64,000 bases of DNA from Pseudaeromonas sp963677375 (GCA_963677375.2 CAXXIF010000012.1:186001-250000), one strand, 5' to 3'. Positions 34,298 through 43,869 are shown, counted from the first letter of the stretch. Notes: generated by a model not told the origin, from the letters alone. A program made the numbers and translations.

Positions 34298-36318
34298 TCC
34301 TTGTCCTTGAACAGGGCCCGCAGGTTGGCGATGCCGACCTGTCCCTTCTGCTGACGCTGCTCGGCAGTGACTTCCCGCTTGTCCCCTTCCCACTCCAGAT
34401 CGTGTTGCGGCAGCTCCAGAAGGAATCGGCTCGGTTCCGGTCGCACCGACTCGCCGAACTGGCGGCGCTCTTTACACAGGATGAAGGTCAATTCAGTCTG
34501 GGCCCGGGTGATGCCCACATAGGCCAGACGCCGTTCCTCATCCACATTGTCCTCATCGATACTGACTTGATGGGGCAACAGCCCCTCTTCCATGCCGATC
34601 AGAAACACGTAGGGAAACTCCAGTCCCTTGGACGCATGCAGCGTCATCAACTGCACCTGATCCAGCGCCGCCTCCTCCTCATTGCGTTCCAGCATGTCAC
34701 GCAGGGTCAGCCGCGCCACCACCTCCGGCAGTGTCATGGGGGCCTCATCGGCCTTGGCATCCCCCTCCAGCATTTCGGTGATCCAACGGTAAAGGGTCGA
34801 GACATTCTGCATCCGCATTTCTGCGGCCTTGGGGCTCGGTGAGCTCTCGTACAACCACTCTTCATAGTGAATACCGTGGATCATGTCCCGCACCGCCTCA
34901 ACGGCATTACCCCGTTTGGCCTCATCCCCCAGCCGAACCAGCCAGTCGCAGAACTGACGCAAGGCAGTGAGTCCACGACCGCTGAGTGTCTGTTCTAACC
35001 CCAGCTCGAAACTGGCGGCAAACAGACTCTTGGCCCGCTCGTTGGCGTAGTGGCCCAGCTTCTCCAGAGTCGTTGGCCCAATCTCGCGACGGGGCAGGTT
35101 GACCACCCGCAGGAAGGCGTTGTCATCGTCCGGATTCACCAGCAGCCGCAGGTAAGCCATCATGTCCTTGATCTCGGCACGCGCAAAGAAGGAGGTGCCG
35201 CCACTGATGCGGTAGGGGATGCGGTTCTGCATCAGCACCTTTTCCAGCAAGCGGGACTGATGGTTACCCCGATACAGGATGGCGTAATCGGCCCAACGTG
35301 AACGATTCATGAAGCGATGGCCGATGATCTCCATCGCCACTCGCTCCGCCTCGTGCTCCTCGTTCCTGGCCTGCAACACCTTCACCGGCTGCCCGTAGTC
35401 GAGCTCGGAGAACAGCTTCTTGTCGAAAACATGGGGATTGTTGGCAATGAGAATGTTAGCGCACTTGAGGATGCGCCCCTTGGAACGGTAGTTCTGCTCC
35501 AGTTTGATGACGTTCAGTCGTGGGAAGTCCTGCTGCAACAGCACCAGGTTTTGCGGCCGTGCCCCGCGCCATGAGTAGATGGACTGGTCATCATCCCCCA
35601 CCACGGTGAAGCGAGCCCGCTCGCCCACCAGCAGTTTCACCAGTTCGTACTGGCTGGTGTTGGTATCCTGATACTCATCCACCAGCAGATACTGGATCTT
35701 CTGCTGCCAGCGTTCGCGCACTTCGGCATTGGTCTTCAGTAGCAGGGTCGGCATCAGGATCAGATCGTCAAAATCCAGCGCATTATAGGCGGTCATCTGC
35801 CGCTGATAGCGCTCGTAGAGCAGGGCCAGCCGCTGCTCATCCGGGTCACGAGCGCGCTTCAACGCCACGCCAGGCAGCACCAGATCATTCTTCCAGTTGG
35901 AAATGGCACTGAGTAACTGGCTCAGCTGTTCCTTGTCGCCCTGCAGCTCGACATCGGTCAGCTCCTTGAGCAGCGCCATCTGATCGGTGTCATCGAACAG
36001 GGTAAAGTTGGCTTTCAGGCGCAGGATCTTGTGTTCGCGGCGTATGATATCCAGCCCGAGGGAGTGAAAGGTCGAGACCATGAGACCGCGCAGGAACTTG
36101 CGATCCAGTGTCTGCGCCACCCGCTCCTTCATCTCCTTGGCCGCCTTGTTGGTGAAGGTCACGGCGCAGATCTGCTTGGCCTGATAGCCACACTTCTGGA
36201 TGAGATAGGCAATCTTGGTGGTGATCACCCGGGTCTTGCCTGAACCGGCACCGGCCAGCACCAGACAGGGGCCAGAGACATGATGCACCGCCTCCAACTG
36301 CCGAGGATTCAATTTCAT
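34294..36318 (-). CDS. rep: ATP-dependent DNA helicase Rep
   Basis: This UvrD-family helicase of about 674 residues is close to E. coli Rep along its length. It begins MKLNPRQLEAV, followed by Walker A GAGSGKT, the DEYQDTNTSQYELV motif II block, GDDDQSIYSWRGA (motif III) and the QLMTLHASKGLEFPYVF motif V region. It is a 3'-5' helicase that removes proteins ahead of replication forks and helps restart. The ATG at 36318 is chosen by alignment to the Rep N-terminus; an ATG two codons upstream also exists. Confidence 0.96.
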   Translation of the reverse strand: MKLNPRQLEAVHHVSGPCLVLAGAGSGKTRVITTKIAYLIQKCGYQAKQICAVTFTNKAAKEMKERVAQTLDRKFLRGLMVSTFHSLGLDIIRREHKILRLKANFTLFDDTDQMALLKELTDVELQGDKEQLSQLLSAISNWKNDLVLPGVALKRARDPDEQRLALLYERYQRQMTAYNALDFDDLILMPTLLLKTNAEVRERWQQKIQYLLVDEYQDTNTSQYELVKLLVGERARFTVVGDDDQSIYSWRGARPQNLVLLQQDFPRLNVIKLEQNYRSKGRILKCANILIANNPHVFDKKLFSELDYGQPVKVLQARNEEHEAERVAMEIIGHRFMNRSRWADYAILYRGNHQSRLLEKVLMQNRIPYRISGGTSFFARAEIKDMMAYLRLLVNPDDDNAFLRVVNLPRREIGPTTLEKLGHYANERAKSLFAASFELGLEQTLSGRGLTALRQFCDWLVRLGDEAKRGNAVEAVRDMIHGIHYEEWLYESSPSPKAAEMRMQNVSTLYRWITEMLEGDAKADEAPMTLPEVVARLTLRDMLERNEEEAALDQVQLMTLHASKGLEFPYVFLIGMEEGLLPHQVSIDEDNVDEERRLAYVGITRAQTELTFILCKERRQFGESVRPEPSRFLLELPQHDLEWEGDKREVTAEQRQQKGQVGIANLRALFKDKD

Positions 36319-36482
36319 GACCACACCACCCTACTCGAGATTGCCGGGCCGCGATTGTAGCAAAAAAGCAACGCTGGCGGACACGGAACCTGCCCTTGGT
36401 AAGTTAGTGTAAAGAGCCTAATCATTCGCAGGGGCCTGCCGATAAGGGAAGGACCCAAACCAGTATCCCTTCAGGAGGCGAT

Positions 36483-36977
36483 ATGACTCAAATCGACGGT
36501 ACATCACTCAGCGCCCTGAGCACCTCGCTCAGACAAGTCACGGCCAGCATCCCGAGTAGTGATGATCAAAGCAGCAGCGCCAGTAGCCGCGCCGCCGCCA
36601 GCAGTTCCACCGCAGATCAGGTGACTATCTCGGACGAAGCCAAAGCCCTGCAACAGGCTGACGCCTCGCAAACGTCCGCCACATCCTCAGCAGAAGGCGA
36701 AGCCAAGCCTGCCGGTGGTTCCGGAGGCCCAGCCGGTGCCGGGGGCGCCGCCAAGAGCAGCAGCAGCGATTCCAGCGGCAGCGTCGTAGACGCCACCATA
36801 GAGCGCATCAAAAAACAGATAGAGGCGCTTAAGAAACAGATTGCCACCGCACAATCGGATACCAGCGAAGCAGGCAAAGAGAAGCTCAAGGCGCTGAATA
36901 ATCAGTTGGTGCAGCTCAATGGATCTCTGCTGGAGGCCCAGCAAAAGAAAACCGAGCTGGAAAAAAGCAGTAGTTAA
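36483..36977 (+). CDS. FlxA-like small protein
   Basis: This 164-residue protein is low-complexity and Ser/Ala/Gly-rich up to about residue 95. It then has a long coiled coil (IERIKKQIEALKKQIATAQ and onward) that resembles the FlxA-like family. E. coli flxA is sigma-28-controlled, but the function of the family is unknown. AGGAGG lies just before the ATG, so translation should be strong. No signal peptide is seen. It is monocistronic. Confidence 0.65.
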   Translation: MTQIDGTSLSALSTSLRQVTASIPSSDDQSSSASSRAAASSSTADQVTISDEAKALQQADASQTSATSSAEGEAKPAGGSGGPAGAGGAAKSSSSDSSGSVVDATIERIKKQIEALKKQIATAQSDTSEAGKEKLKALNNQLVQLNGSLLEAQQKKTELEKSSS

Positions 36978-37156
36978 CCCAGAACCACGACCGACGACGC
37001 CGAAGACTGGCTATCCCCTTGTCAGTCTCCGGTGGTCTACCCTCGACTGAGTCCAATCTCTCGCCACTTCGTTGCTTGTTTCGCCTTCTCGGTTCCCTTT
37101 ATTGCCTTCGGCCGTGCTTTTGCCGATCATAGGGCACTGAACAGGAGAAACCACCC

Positions 37157-38377
37157 ATGTCATCCGATTTCGAGCTGGCCGCCATCCGCGCCCAGTTCCC
37201 TGCCCTGCAGCAAGAGGTTAACGGCCAGCCGCTGATCTACCTGGATAATGCCGCCACCACTCAGAAGCCTGAATCCGTGCTGCGGGCCATGGATGACTAC
37301 TACCGACACGACAATGCCAATGTCCATCGTGCCTCCCATGCCCTGAGTGCACGGGCGACCCAGGCCTTCGAGTCAGCACGGGAGCAGGTACAGCAATTTC
37401 TGAATGCCCGTTCCAGCCAGGAAATCGTCTGGACCCGGGGCACCACCGAGGCCATCAACCTGGTGGCTCACAGTTGGGGATTGAGCACTCTGCAAGCTGG
37501 CGACGAAATCCTGCTGTCGGCTCTGGAACACCACGCCAACATAGTGCCCTGGCAACAGGTGGCGGCCCGCACCGGGGCAGTGCTGCGGGTGATTCCGCTC
37601 ACCGGCAGTGGCGATCTGGACCTGGCCGCCTTTCATGCCTTGCTCTCGCCGCGCACCCGTCTACTCACCCTTGCCCAGGTATCGAACGCCTTGGGCACTG
37701 TCAATCCGGTGGCCGAACTGATCGCCGCCGCCAAAGCTGTCGGTGCCGTGACGCTGATCGATGGCGCCCAGGCGGTGGGTCACCTGTCTGTGGATGTGCA
37801 GGCGCTGGATTGTGATTTCTACGCTTTTTCCGGCCACAAGTTGTATGGCCCCACCGGTATCGGGGTGCTGTATGGTCGTGCCGAACTGTTGGCGCAGATG
37901 CCGCCCTGGCAGACCGGTGGCGAGATGATCCAGCGGGTCAGCTTCAGCGGCAGCAGCTTCAATCGCCCGCCGTTTCGTTTCGAGGCAGGTACCCCGCCCA
38001 TCGCCGAAGCCATTGGACTCGCCGCAGCGCTGGAGTTCCTCGCCAGCCTGCCCAGTGGCTGGCGCCACCATGAAAGGGCGCTACTGCAACGCCTGCAACG
38101 GGGGCTGGCCCAGTTGCCGTTTGTGCAGCAGCTCGCCCTGCCACGTCAGCAGGCGGGGGCGGTTTCGCTGCGCTTTACTGATATTCACCCCCAGGATGCC
38201 GGTGAACTGCTGGACCAGATGGGCATAGCCGTGCGTGTCGGTCACCACTGTGCCATGCCGTTGATGGAGTCGCTGGGCATTGATGGTACCTTGCGTATCT
38301 CGCTGGCGCTGTATAACAGCGAAGCCGAGATTGATGCCCTGCTTGCCGCCCTGGCGCGATTACCGGAGTTTTTCTGA
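37157..38377 (+). CDS. csdA: Cysteine desulfurase CsdA/SufS type
   Basis: This 406-residue PLP-dependent class V aminotransferase fold has the PLP Lys in SGHKLYGP, the ALEHHANIVPW cofactor segment and the catalytic Cys in VGHHCAMPLM on a short loop, typical of group II desulfurases. It removes sulfur from cysteine as a persulfide. The 1-base overlap with the partner csdE (TGATG) supports CsdA rather than SufS, as no suf operon is present. The sulfur goes to CsdE and then to Fe-S or tRNA-modifying acceptors. Confidence 0.92.
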   Translation: MSSDFELAAIRAQFPALQQEVNGQPLIYLDNAATTQKPESVLRAMDDYYRHDNANVHRASHALSARATQAFESAREQVQQFLNARSSQEIVWTRGTTEAINLVAHSWGLSTLQAGDEILLSALEHHANIVPWQQVAARTGAVLRVIPLTGSGDLDLAAFHALLSPRTRLLTLAQVSNALGTVNPVAELIAAAKAVGAVTLIDGAQAVGHLSVDVQALDCDFYAFSGHKLYGPTGIGVLYGRAELLAQMPPWQTGGEMIQRVSFSGSSFNRPPFRFEAGTPPIAEAIGLAAALEFLASLPSGWRHHERALLQRLQRGLAQLPFVQQLALPRQQAGAVSLRFTDIHPQDAGELLDQMGIAVRVGHHCAMPLMESLGIDGTLRISLALYNSEAEIDALLAALARLPEFF

Positions 38378-38862
38378 TGTCACAGGATCGGATGCCTGAC
38401 GAGCAAGTCCGCTTTTTACAGCAACACCCGCTGGGCCGGGTGCCGTTCACCGCGGACGATGTACTGACGCGCTTCACTCGATCCCAGGCTTGGGAGGAGC
38501 GTTATCGCGAGCTGATTCAACTGGGCAAACAGCTTCCCGCCATACCACTGGCGTGGCGTGGTGACGAACAAGCACTGCCCGGGTGCGAGAGTCAGGTCTG
38601 GCTGCTGGCCGAACAGGAAAGTAATGGGGTTTGGCACTTTGCCGCCGATAGCGAAGCGCGCATCGTCCGTGGCTTGCTGGCTGTAGTGCTGGCCGCGTTG
38701 AACCATAAGGATCGCGAGGCCATTCTGGGTTTCGATATGGAGTGCTATTTCGAGACATTGCAACTCGCCAAACACCTGAGCCCATCCCGTGGCAATGGCT
38801 TACGAGCCATGGTGACCGCCATTCGGGAGCGGGTGCAGACCGCATCCGCCCTCAACGGATGA
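38377..38862 (+). CDS. csdE: Sulfur acceptor protein CsdE (SufE family)
   Basis: This 161-residue SufE-fold protein has the sulfur-accepting Cys in LPGCESQVW near residue 69. It takes persulfide from CsdA and raises its activity. The gene overlaps csdA and converges on a small membrane-protein gene, with a few bases of overlap at the 3' ends. Confidence 0.92.
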   Translation: MSQDRMPDEQVRFLQQHPLGRVPFTADDVLTRFTRSQAWEERYRELIQLGKQLPAIPLAWRGDEQALPGCESQVWLLAEQESNGVWHFAADSEARIVRGLLAVVLAALNHKDREAILGFDMECYFETLQLAKHLSPSRGNGLRAMVTAIRERVQTASALNG

Positions 38863-39139
38863 AGAAATAGTGAAACAGGGTACCAAACAGCACCAGAGTC
38901 GAAGCCAGCAGAGGGTAAATGACGTAACTGCCTTTACTGACCAGGTGACGATTCACGGCCGAAATCAGCATCAGGTTGTAACCCAGCAGCAAGACAGAAA
39001 CCAACCAACTCAGCGTCTGGGGCAATTCAGCCACCCGAACCGCAAACAGCGACACCAGAGCAATATCCAGCAAGATCAGATACAGCAAAAATTTATGGAT
39101 GCCATCCCGTGGCGACGTGCACAAACGTTCGGTATGCAT
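38852..39139 (-). CDS. Small hydrophobic membrane protein, unknown
   Basis: This protein of about 95 residues has three predicted membrane segments: FLLYLILLDIALVSLFAV, LSWLVSVLLLGYNLMLISAV and YPLLASTLVLFGTLFHYFF. I do not recognise a family. The ATG at 39139 is preferred to one at 39187. It overlaps the 3' end of csdE by 11 bases and is divergent from the transglycosylase gene. Confidence 0.55.
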   Translation of the reverse strand: MHTERLCTSPRDGIHKFLLYLILLDIALVSLFAVRVAELPQTLSWLVSVLLLGYNLMLISAVNRHLVSKGSYVIYPLLASTLVLFGTLFHYFFIR

Positions 39140-39166
39140 AGCGATACACCCAAGCTCATTACCTTT

Positions 39167-40288
39167 ATGAAAGCGACCGATGTGCAACGCAAGCGGAGTT
39201 CCTCGACTACGAAATACCTCGCCACGACGCGTTGGATGCGATCGCTACTCGTGGTTATAGCGCTACTGCTCTCCGGGCTTCTATCCCCCTCCGCCTCAGC
39301 GCTGAACTATCAGCGAACGGTCTGGCTGGATATAGTGCCGCCTCTGCTCACCACCGAAGCCGAACAGCGGATCGCACAGGAACGGAAAGATTTGCTGTCC
39401 CATCGTCCGTATCTGGAACAACGACTGTTGGCAGCTCAACCACTTATCCGATATATCGGCCAACAGGTTGAAAACAAAAGGCTACCCGCGATCATTATTT
39501 TATTGCCGTTGATCGAAAGTAGTTATCGCCTGGATGGTGTCTCTGGAAAGGGGGCGGCAGGGCTGTGGCAGTTGATGCCGCAAACGGCGAAGCGCTTCGG
39601 ATTACCCATCAACCCCGCCTATGATGCCCGTCTCTCGGTGCCACAAGCGACCGCAGTGGCGCTCACCTATCTGAGCTGGTTACAAGACTATTTTAATGGC
39701 GATTGGCTGTTGGCGCTGGCCGCCTATAACGCCGGAGAGGGGCGCGTGCGGCAAGCGCAACAGGAGAGTGGCGAGTTGGGATTCTGGCGTTTGCCACTGC
39801 CGACCGAGACCCGGCGCTATGTGCCCCGGCTACTAGCGCTGGCGGATATCATCCAGCATGCCGAACGTTATGGTGTGCATCTGCCCAACTGGCAGCACGG
39901 CGAGAACCTGGTCAGCCGTCAGGTGACAGGTCCGGTTCAGCTGAGCACGCTGGCCCAACAGGGAAACTGGCCGTTGCGGGAGTTGGAAGCCTGGAATCCG
40001 GCGTTCCGGCAAGGATTCTTACCTGCAGGTCTGATGTACAGCCTGCTGTTACCGCCCAAGCAGGCGGCAGCGCTGGAACGACCCCCTTTGAGGCCGCCCC
40101 CCGTCGTGGAGTTGGGGCTGGATCTGACGCCTATCCCGCCGTTACTGGATCTCGGCGCATTGGATGATCCCCTGCTGATCCAGAGCCTAGCGCCAGAGCA
40201 ACAGAAACGGGCCACCCTATCCCTGCAGCGCGTGACGGATCCGCTCGGCCTGCAGCGGACACAGGCGCAACCTTTAATCAGTCGCTAG
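39167..40288 (+). CDS. MltD-like membrane-bound lytic murein transglycosylase
   Basis: This protein of up to 373 residues has a hydrophobic N-terminal segment (MRSLLVVIALLLSGLLSPSASA) acting as signal or anchor, then an SLT domain. The catalytic Glu lies in LPLIESSYR, followed by GAAGLWQLMPQTAKRFGL and YNAGEGRVRQA. A LysM-like stretch near residues 255-300 would bind peptidoglycan. The enzyme cleaves the glycan strand with anhydro-ring formation. The start is uncertain: 39167 or the ATG at 39237 directly before the signal sequence. Neither has a clear ribosome site. Confidence 0.82.
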   Translation: MKATDVQRKRSSSTTKYLATTRWMRSLLVVIALLLSGLLSPSASALNYQRTVWLDIVPPLLTTEAEQRIAQERKDLLSHRPYLEQRLLAAQPLIRYIGQQVENKRLPAIIILLPLIESSYRLDGVSGKGAAGLWQLMPQTAKRFGLPINPAYDARLSVPQATAVALTYLSWLQDYFNGDWLLALAAYNAGEGRVRQAQQESGELGFWRLPLPTETRRYVPRLLALADIIQHAERYGVHLPNWQHGENLVSRQVTGPVQLSTLAQQGNWPLRELEAWNPAFRQGFLPAGLMYSLLLPPKQAAALERPPLRPPPVVELGLDLTPIPPLLDLGALDDPLLIQSLAPEQQKRATLSLQRVTDPLGLQRTQAQPLISR

Positions 40289-40318
40289 GCCCTACCCCTT
40301 GCCGGGCCAACCCTGGTT

Positions 40319-40759
40319 TTAGCACACCATATTACAGAAACGGGCATAGCGACTGATGGCCAGCATGAGCAGACGCCGGTCCATCCGATACCATTTTGCC
40401 CCATAAAAAATGAGCGACCGATCCACGGGACGACGGTGGATGACTTCACAGACCAGTGGATATTGTCGCCCGACCATGACCACCACCCGTTTGGGTACCT
40501 GATAGCGGCGCGGTGCAATAAAGCCAATCCCTCCCAGACTTAGATCCTTGATGATGGCCGAACCGATATGGGTATCAAACAACACCCCCGGCTTCTTCAG
40601 GACGCCGGTAATACCGCTGCTCTGCTCGGCCAGCGGAACTTCCGGATCGTGAAAATACCAGCGCGGGTAGATACGCTGCCCGGTTTCCCAAGGCCGTACC
40701 GGATTGGCGGCAATCAGGCTCAGATCGTCTTGTCCGGTTTTGTCATCAGCTGTCATCAT
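40319..40759 (-). CDS. PilZ domain protein coupled to the lateral motor operon
   Basis: This 146-residue protein has a PilZ-like barrel with the conserved DLSLGGIGF (D/NxSxxG) motif near residue 80 and Arg residues in the preceding stretch, the usual c-di-GMP contacts. The ATG overlaps the lafU stop (TGATG), so it is the last gene of the lateral-flagellar operon. Position and domain suggest a YcgR-like brake or adaptor of the lateral motor that responds to c-di-GMP, which is inference. Confidence 0.75.
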   Translation of the reverse strand: MMTADDKTGQDDLSLIAANPVRPWETGQRIYPRWYFHDPEVPLAEQSSGITGVLKKPGVLFDTHIGSAIIKDLSLGGIGFIAPRRYQVPKRVVVMVGRQYPLVCEVIHRRPVDRSLIFYGAKWYRMDRRLLMLAISRYARFCNMVC

Positions 40760-41787
40760 CAACGCTCGTCAGAAGAAGTGGGGGCCGCAGCCGAAGTGGT
40801 CAACATCTTGATCTGTGCCACCTGCCGGTCGAGAGCCCGTCGATCCACAGGGCTCATGGCGTCGGTGGCATAATGTAATTTGTCCGGGGGCGTACGCCGG
40901 GTGAACAGCCCGGCCAACTGAGCCTCGGCCTTGCTGGTCAGCAACAAAAGCTCAATGCGCCGGTTGGCACTGGCCGCCGGATCATCCGGCAAGGCCAGAG
41001 CTGTATCCCCCATGGCCACTACCTGGGCGACCCGAGCATCCGGCAAGCCACCAGAGACCAAGACTCGTCGCGCCATCTGGGCCCGATCCCCGGACAGCTC
41101 CCAGTTACTGTAATTGCCATCCGGATAAGGAAGACTATCGGTATGGCCCGAGATCATGATGCGATTATCCAGGCGGGCGAAGATCGGGGCCAATGCCCGC
41201 AACAACTGATGAAAATAGGGGCTGACTCGGGTACTGCCACGAGCAAACATCTGCCGGTTATCATCATCGCGGATCTGGATCCGCAGCCCCTGCGCCACAA
41301 TCTGCAGCGTCAGATTGTCCCGGGCCTGCAACTCGGTCGCCATCTTGTTGACGATGCTGGCCAGTAATTTGAGCTGTTCCGGGTCATCCAGTTTGCCCTG
41401 CAGCAAGCCGGGCATGCCCCGTTGCTGATTCCGCAACTGCTTGTCCCGATGAAACACATCCTTGTTCGGCACATTGGTGCCATCCACCTTGTATTCCGGG
41501 GCAGCCTCTTCTAGGACGGAAGGCTTGCCTTCCAGATCGATGGGAAACGGGCTATTGCTGATATCGAACGGATTGGCTTCGCTATCCAACAGGCTGTAAT
41601 CCCGTAAGCGGTTGGCCAATATCTGTCGCTCCTCCTGGTTAGAGACCGCCAGTATCCACAGCACCAGAAACAGCGACATCATGGCCAGCGTAAAGTCGGC
41701 AAAGGCAACTTTCCAGGCTCCCCCCCCCTTAGCGCCATGATTGCGCCGCTGGTTGCGCTTGATGATGATCTGTTCCTGATTGCGCAT
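40759..41787 (-). CDS. lafU: Lateral flagellar stator protein LafU (MotB)
   Basis: This 342-residue protein has a short cytoplasmic tail, a single membrane helix with the essential Asp (FADFTLAMMSLFLVLWIL, Asp31), a plug and linker region and a C-terminal OmpA-like peptidoglycan-binding domain (ISGHTDSLPYPDGNYSNWELSGDRAQ, residues about 230-265). With LafT it forms the ion-conducting stator. The ATG at 41787 overlaps the lafT stop; an upstream in-frame ATG at 41928 lies inside lafT and is rejected. Proton coupling is likely by analogy with other lateral systems. Confidence 0.92.
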   Translation of the reverse strand: MRNQEQIIIKRNQRRNHGAKGGGAWKVAFADFTLAMMSLFLVLWILAVSNQEERQILANRLRDYSLLDSEANPFDISNSPFPIDLEGKPSVLEEAAPEYKVDGTNVPNKDVFHRDKQLRNQQRGMPGLLQGKLDDPEQLKLLASIVNKMATELQARDNLTLQIVAQGLRIQIRDDDNRQMFARGSTRVSPYFHQLLRALAPIFARLDNRIMISGHTDSLPYPDGNYSNWELSGDRAQMARRVLVSGGLPDARVAQVVAMGDTALALPDDPAASANRRIELLLLTSKAEAQLAGLFTRRTPPDKLHYATDAMSPVDRRALDRQVAQIKMLTTSAAAPTSSDER

Positions 41788-42644
41788 TACATGGCCCTGT
41801 TGGTGACGAACTCTTCCATCTCGGAAAAGCCGGGCTTGATATTCGGGTCCATGGTTTTGCGTCCGGCATCCACCGCCAGCAGCGGCATCTTGCCACGCAG
41901 GTGAGCCAGCAAGATCGCCTTGACGCATTCCAGCATCGCCAGTCGCCGCTTCACCAGCGACTCCATGGCACTACTGGCGGGCTCCAGCAGGCAGTAGCAC
42001 ATGAAGATCCCGATAAAAGTACCCACCAGCGCCGCGCCCACATGGACGCCGATGGCGGTCAGCGGGCCATCCAACTGCTGCATGGTGATGATGATGCCCA
42101 TCACGGCGGCCAGGATGCCGAAGCCGGGACACGCCTCACCGGTACGGTGTAACGCATGAGCCGGTTTGAGCATCTCCTCTTCCAAAACCATGATCTCCTG
42201 CTCCAGCAGGGTATCCAGTTCGTGGGGCGAGATCTTGCCCATGCTCATCAGCCGGAAGTTGTCGGTAATGAAGGTCAACAGCAGCGGATTTTCCTCGACA
42301 CAGGGGTAACAGAGGAACACCGAACTCTGGCTGGGGGTCTCGATGTGCTCGTCCAGCGCCTTGAACCCCTTGAGGCGGATCTCGTCCAGCAGGTGATGCA
42401 TCAGGGTGAGCAGTTCCCGATACACCTCCGCTTCATCCGGATGCTTGCCGACGATCGCCTTGAGTTGGCTCTTCAGCTCCTGCAACACCTCTTTGGAGTT
42501 ACCAATCACCATAGAGCCCAAGGCGGCACCCAGGATGATCACCATTTCTGAAGGCTGCCACAGGGCGATGAGTTTGCCACTGGCCATCATAAAACCACCG
42601 AAAACACACAGCATGACCAGGCCAACGCCGATAAAAATTTGCAT
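41787..42644 (-). CDS. lafT: Lateral flagellar stator protein LafT (MotA)
   Basis: This 285-residue protein has four membrane helices and a large cytoplasmic loop. The conserved Pro and Glu/Arg-rich loop region and the GPLTAIGVHVGAALVGTFIGIFMCYC helices are typical of MotA. It pairs with LafU to convert ion flow into torque on the rotor. It starts 9 bases after the sigma factor gene lafS. Confidence 0.92.
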   Translation of the reverse strand: MQIFIGVGLVMLCVFGGFMMASGKLIALWQPSEMVIILGAALGSMVIGNSKEVLQELKSQLKAIVGKHPDEAEVYRELLTLMHHLLDEIRLKGFKALDEHIETPSQSSVFLCYPCVEENPLLLTFITDNFRLMSMGKISPHELDTLLEQEIMVLEEEMLKPAHALHRTGEACPGFGILAAVMGIIITMQQLDGPLTAIGVHVGAALVGTFIGIFMCYCLLEPASSAMESLVKRRLAMLECVKAILLAHLRGKMPLLAVDAGRKTMDPNIKPGFSEMEEFVTNRAM

Positions 42645-42653
42645 GCAGCTCCC

Positions 42654-43376
42654 TTACAAGTAATCGGCCAATCGCGAGTTCAGAGTCGCCATACACTGCT
42701 TGTGCAACTGGCAAACCCGCGATTCCGTCAGACCCAGCACCAAGGCAATTTCTTTCATATTCAATTCATGCTGGTAGTACAGCGACAGCAACAGCTGTTC
42801 CCGTTTGTCCAGGGTGGCCAGCACCTTGGACAAACTCATCTTCAGCTCCAGCTCACTGAAATCATGATCATGTCCCCACTCCCGTCCCGACTGCTCCAGC
42901 AATTCCTCGAAGCTTTGCATCGCTTCCGCCTGACTGGCATATACCAGCTCGCGGATCTCAGCCATCCCCAGCCCCATGGCTTCAGCCAGTTCACTTTCGC
43001 TAGGCATGCGTCCCAGCCGATTCAGCAGCTCACGAACCATATGATTGAACTCGTTGGCTTGCTGACGGATCTGCCGCGGCCGCCAGTCCTGTCGCCGCAG
43101 CTCATCGAGAATCGCGCCGCGTATGCGCTTGAAGGCAAAAAATTCAAATTGAGCATCCGGTCGACCATAACGCCGCAGCGCCTCCAGCAACCCCAACAGA
43201 CCTATCTGCTCCAGATCCTCTCGCCCCACCACGGTTCCGAACTGACTGCGCAGGTGACTGACCACCCGCTTAACGAGATGCAGATAGGGCATCAGCAGAG
43301 ACTGCTCTTCCCGTGGGTCCCATTGTGGCGCTGGGAAGCTGCCATACACGGGTTCCAAGCTGGTTTCTTGCAACAC
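42654..43376 (-). CDS. lafS: Lateral flagellar sigma-28 factor LafS (FliA)
   Basis: This protein of about 240 residues has regions 2 (REDLEQIGLLGLLEALRRY, FKRIRGAILDELRR), 3 and 4 (LSLYYQHELNMKEIALVLGLTESRVCQLHKQ) of FliA-type sigma factors. It would direct RNA polymerase to late lateral genes such as lafA and flgM and be held by the FlgM encoded at 62838. The likely start is GTG at 43376, with AAGGGG 6 bases upstream. A TTG at 43397 would overlap fliL and lacks a ribosome site. Confidence 0.92.
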   Translation of the reverse strand: MLQETSLEPVYGSFPAPQWDPREEQSLLMPYLHLVKRVVSHLRSQFGTVVGREDLEQIGLLGLLEALRRYGRPDAQFEFFAFKRIRGAILDELRRQDWRPRQIRQQANEFNHMVRELLNRLGRMPSESELAEAMGLGMAEIRELVYASQAEAMQSFEELLEQSGREWGHDHDFSELELKMSLSKVLATLDKREQLLLSLYYQHELNMKEIALVLGLTESRVCQLHKQCMATLNSRLADYL

Positions 43377-43386
43377 ATCGGCCCCC

Positions 43387-43857
43387 TTACTGCACAACGA
43401 CTTTGGTGATCAGCACATCGTCCAGCGCCGGCTCTTCACCATAGTTCTGAAGGGTGGCCCGTAATTTTTCCGATAACTGCAACTGCAGCTTGTCCAGATC
43501 CCGCAGATCGGCATTCACCTGTTGGTTGCTCCGGCGACTGAACAGATGTACCACGGCATTACGCAGTACCGGTGTCAGCTCGGTGAATACATCCAGCTGG
43601 CGGGGATCGTGCGTCACCAGCGATACCTCCAGCATCAGATAGTGCAGGCCATCCTCCCCCTCCAGGGTGATGACAAATTTATCCATCGGCTTGAAGAGCG
43701 GTTTGGCACTCAAGGTTGGTTTGTCCGGCTGAGCGCTGAACCAGTGGCTGTACAACGACGAGTGCAGGACAAACATCAGGGTGCCGTAAGCCGTCCCCCC
43801 TACCAGCAGCAAACCACCCAAAATCACGCTGATCAGCAGACGCTTGTTACGAAACAT
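43387..43857 (-). CDS. lafF: Lateral FliL homologue (LafF)
   Basis: This 156-residue protein has one N-terminal membrane helix (LLISVILGGLLLVGGTAYGTL) and a periplasmic FliL domain (FVITLEGEDGLHYLMLEVSLVTHD). FliL surrounds and stabilises stators in other flagella. It lies between lafE and lafS with 12-base gaps, consistent with the laf order E-F-S-T-U. Confidence 0.87.
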   Translation of the reverse strand: MFRNKRLLISVILGGLLLVGGTAYGTLMFVLHSSLYSHWFSAQPDKPTLSAKPLFKPMDKFVITLEGEDGLHYLMLEVSLVTHDPRQLDVFTELTPVLRNAVVHLFSRRSNQQVNADLRDLDKLQLQLSEKLRATLQNYGEEPALDDVLITKVVVQ

Positions 43858-43869
43858 GAAACGCTCCTC

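Noticed and set aside
38870..39166. N-terminal extension of the transglycosylase by about 99 codons
   Set aside because: It covers the opposite-strand membrane-protein gene and precedes a normal signal peptide, so it is very unlikely to be translated.
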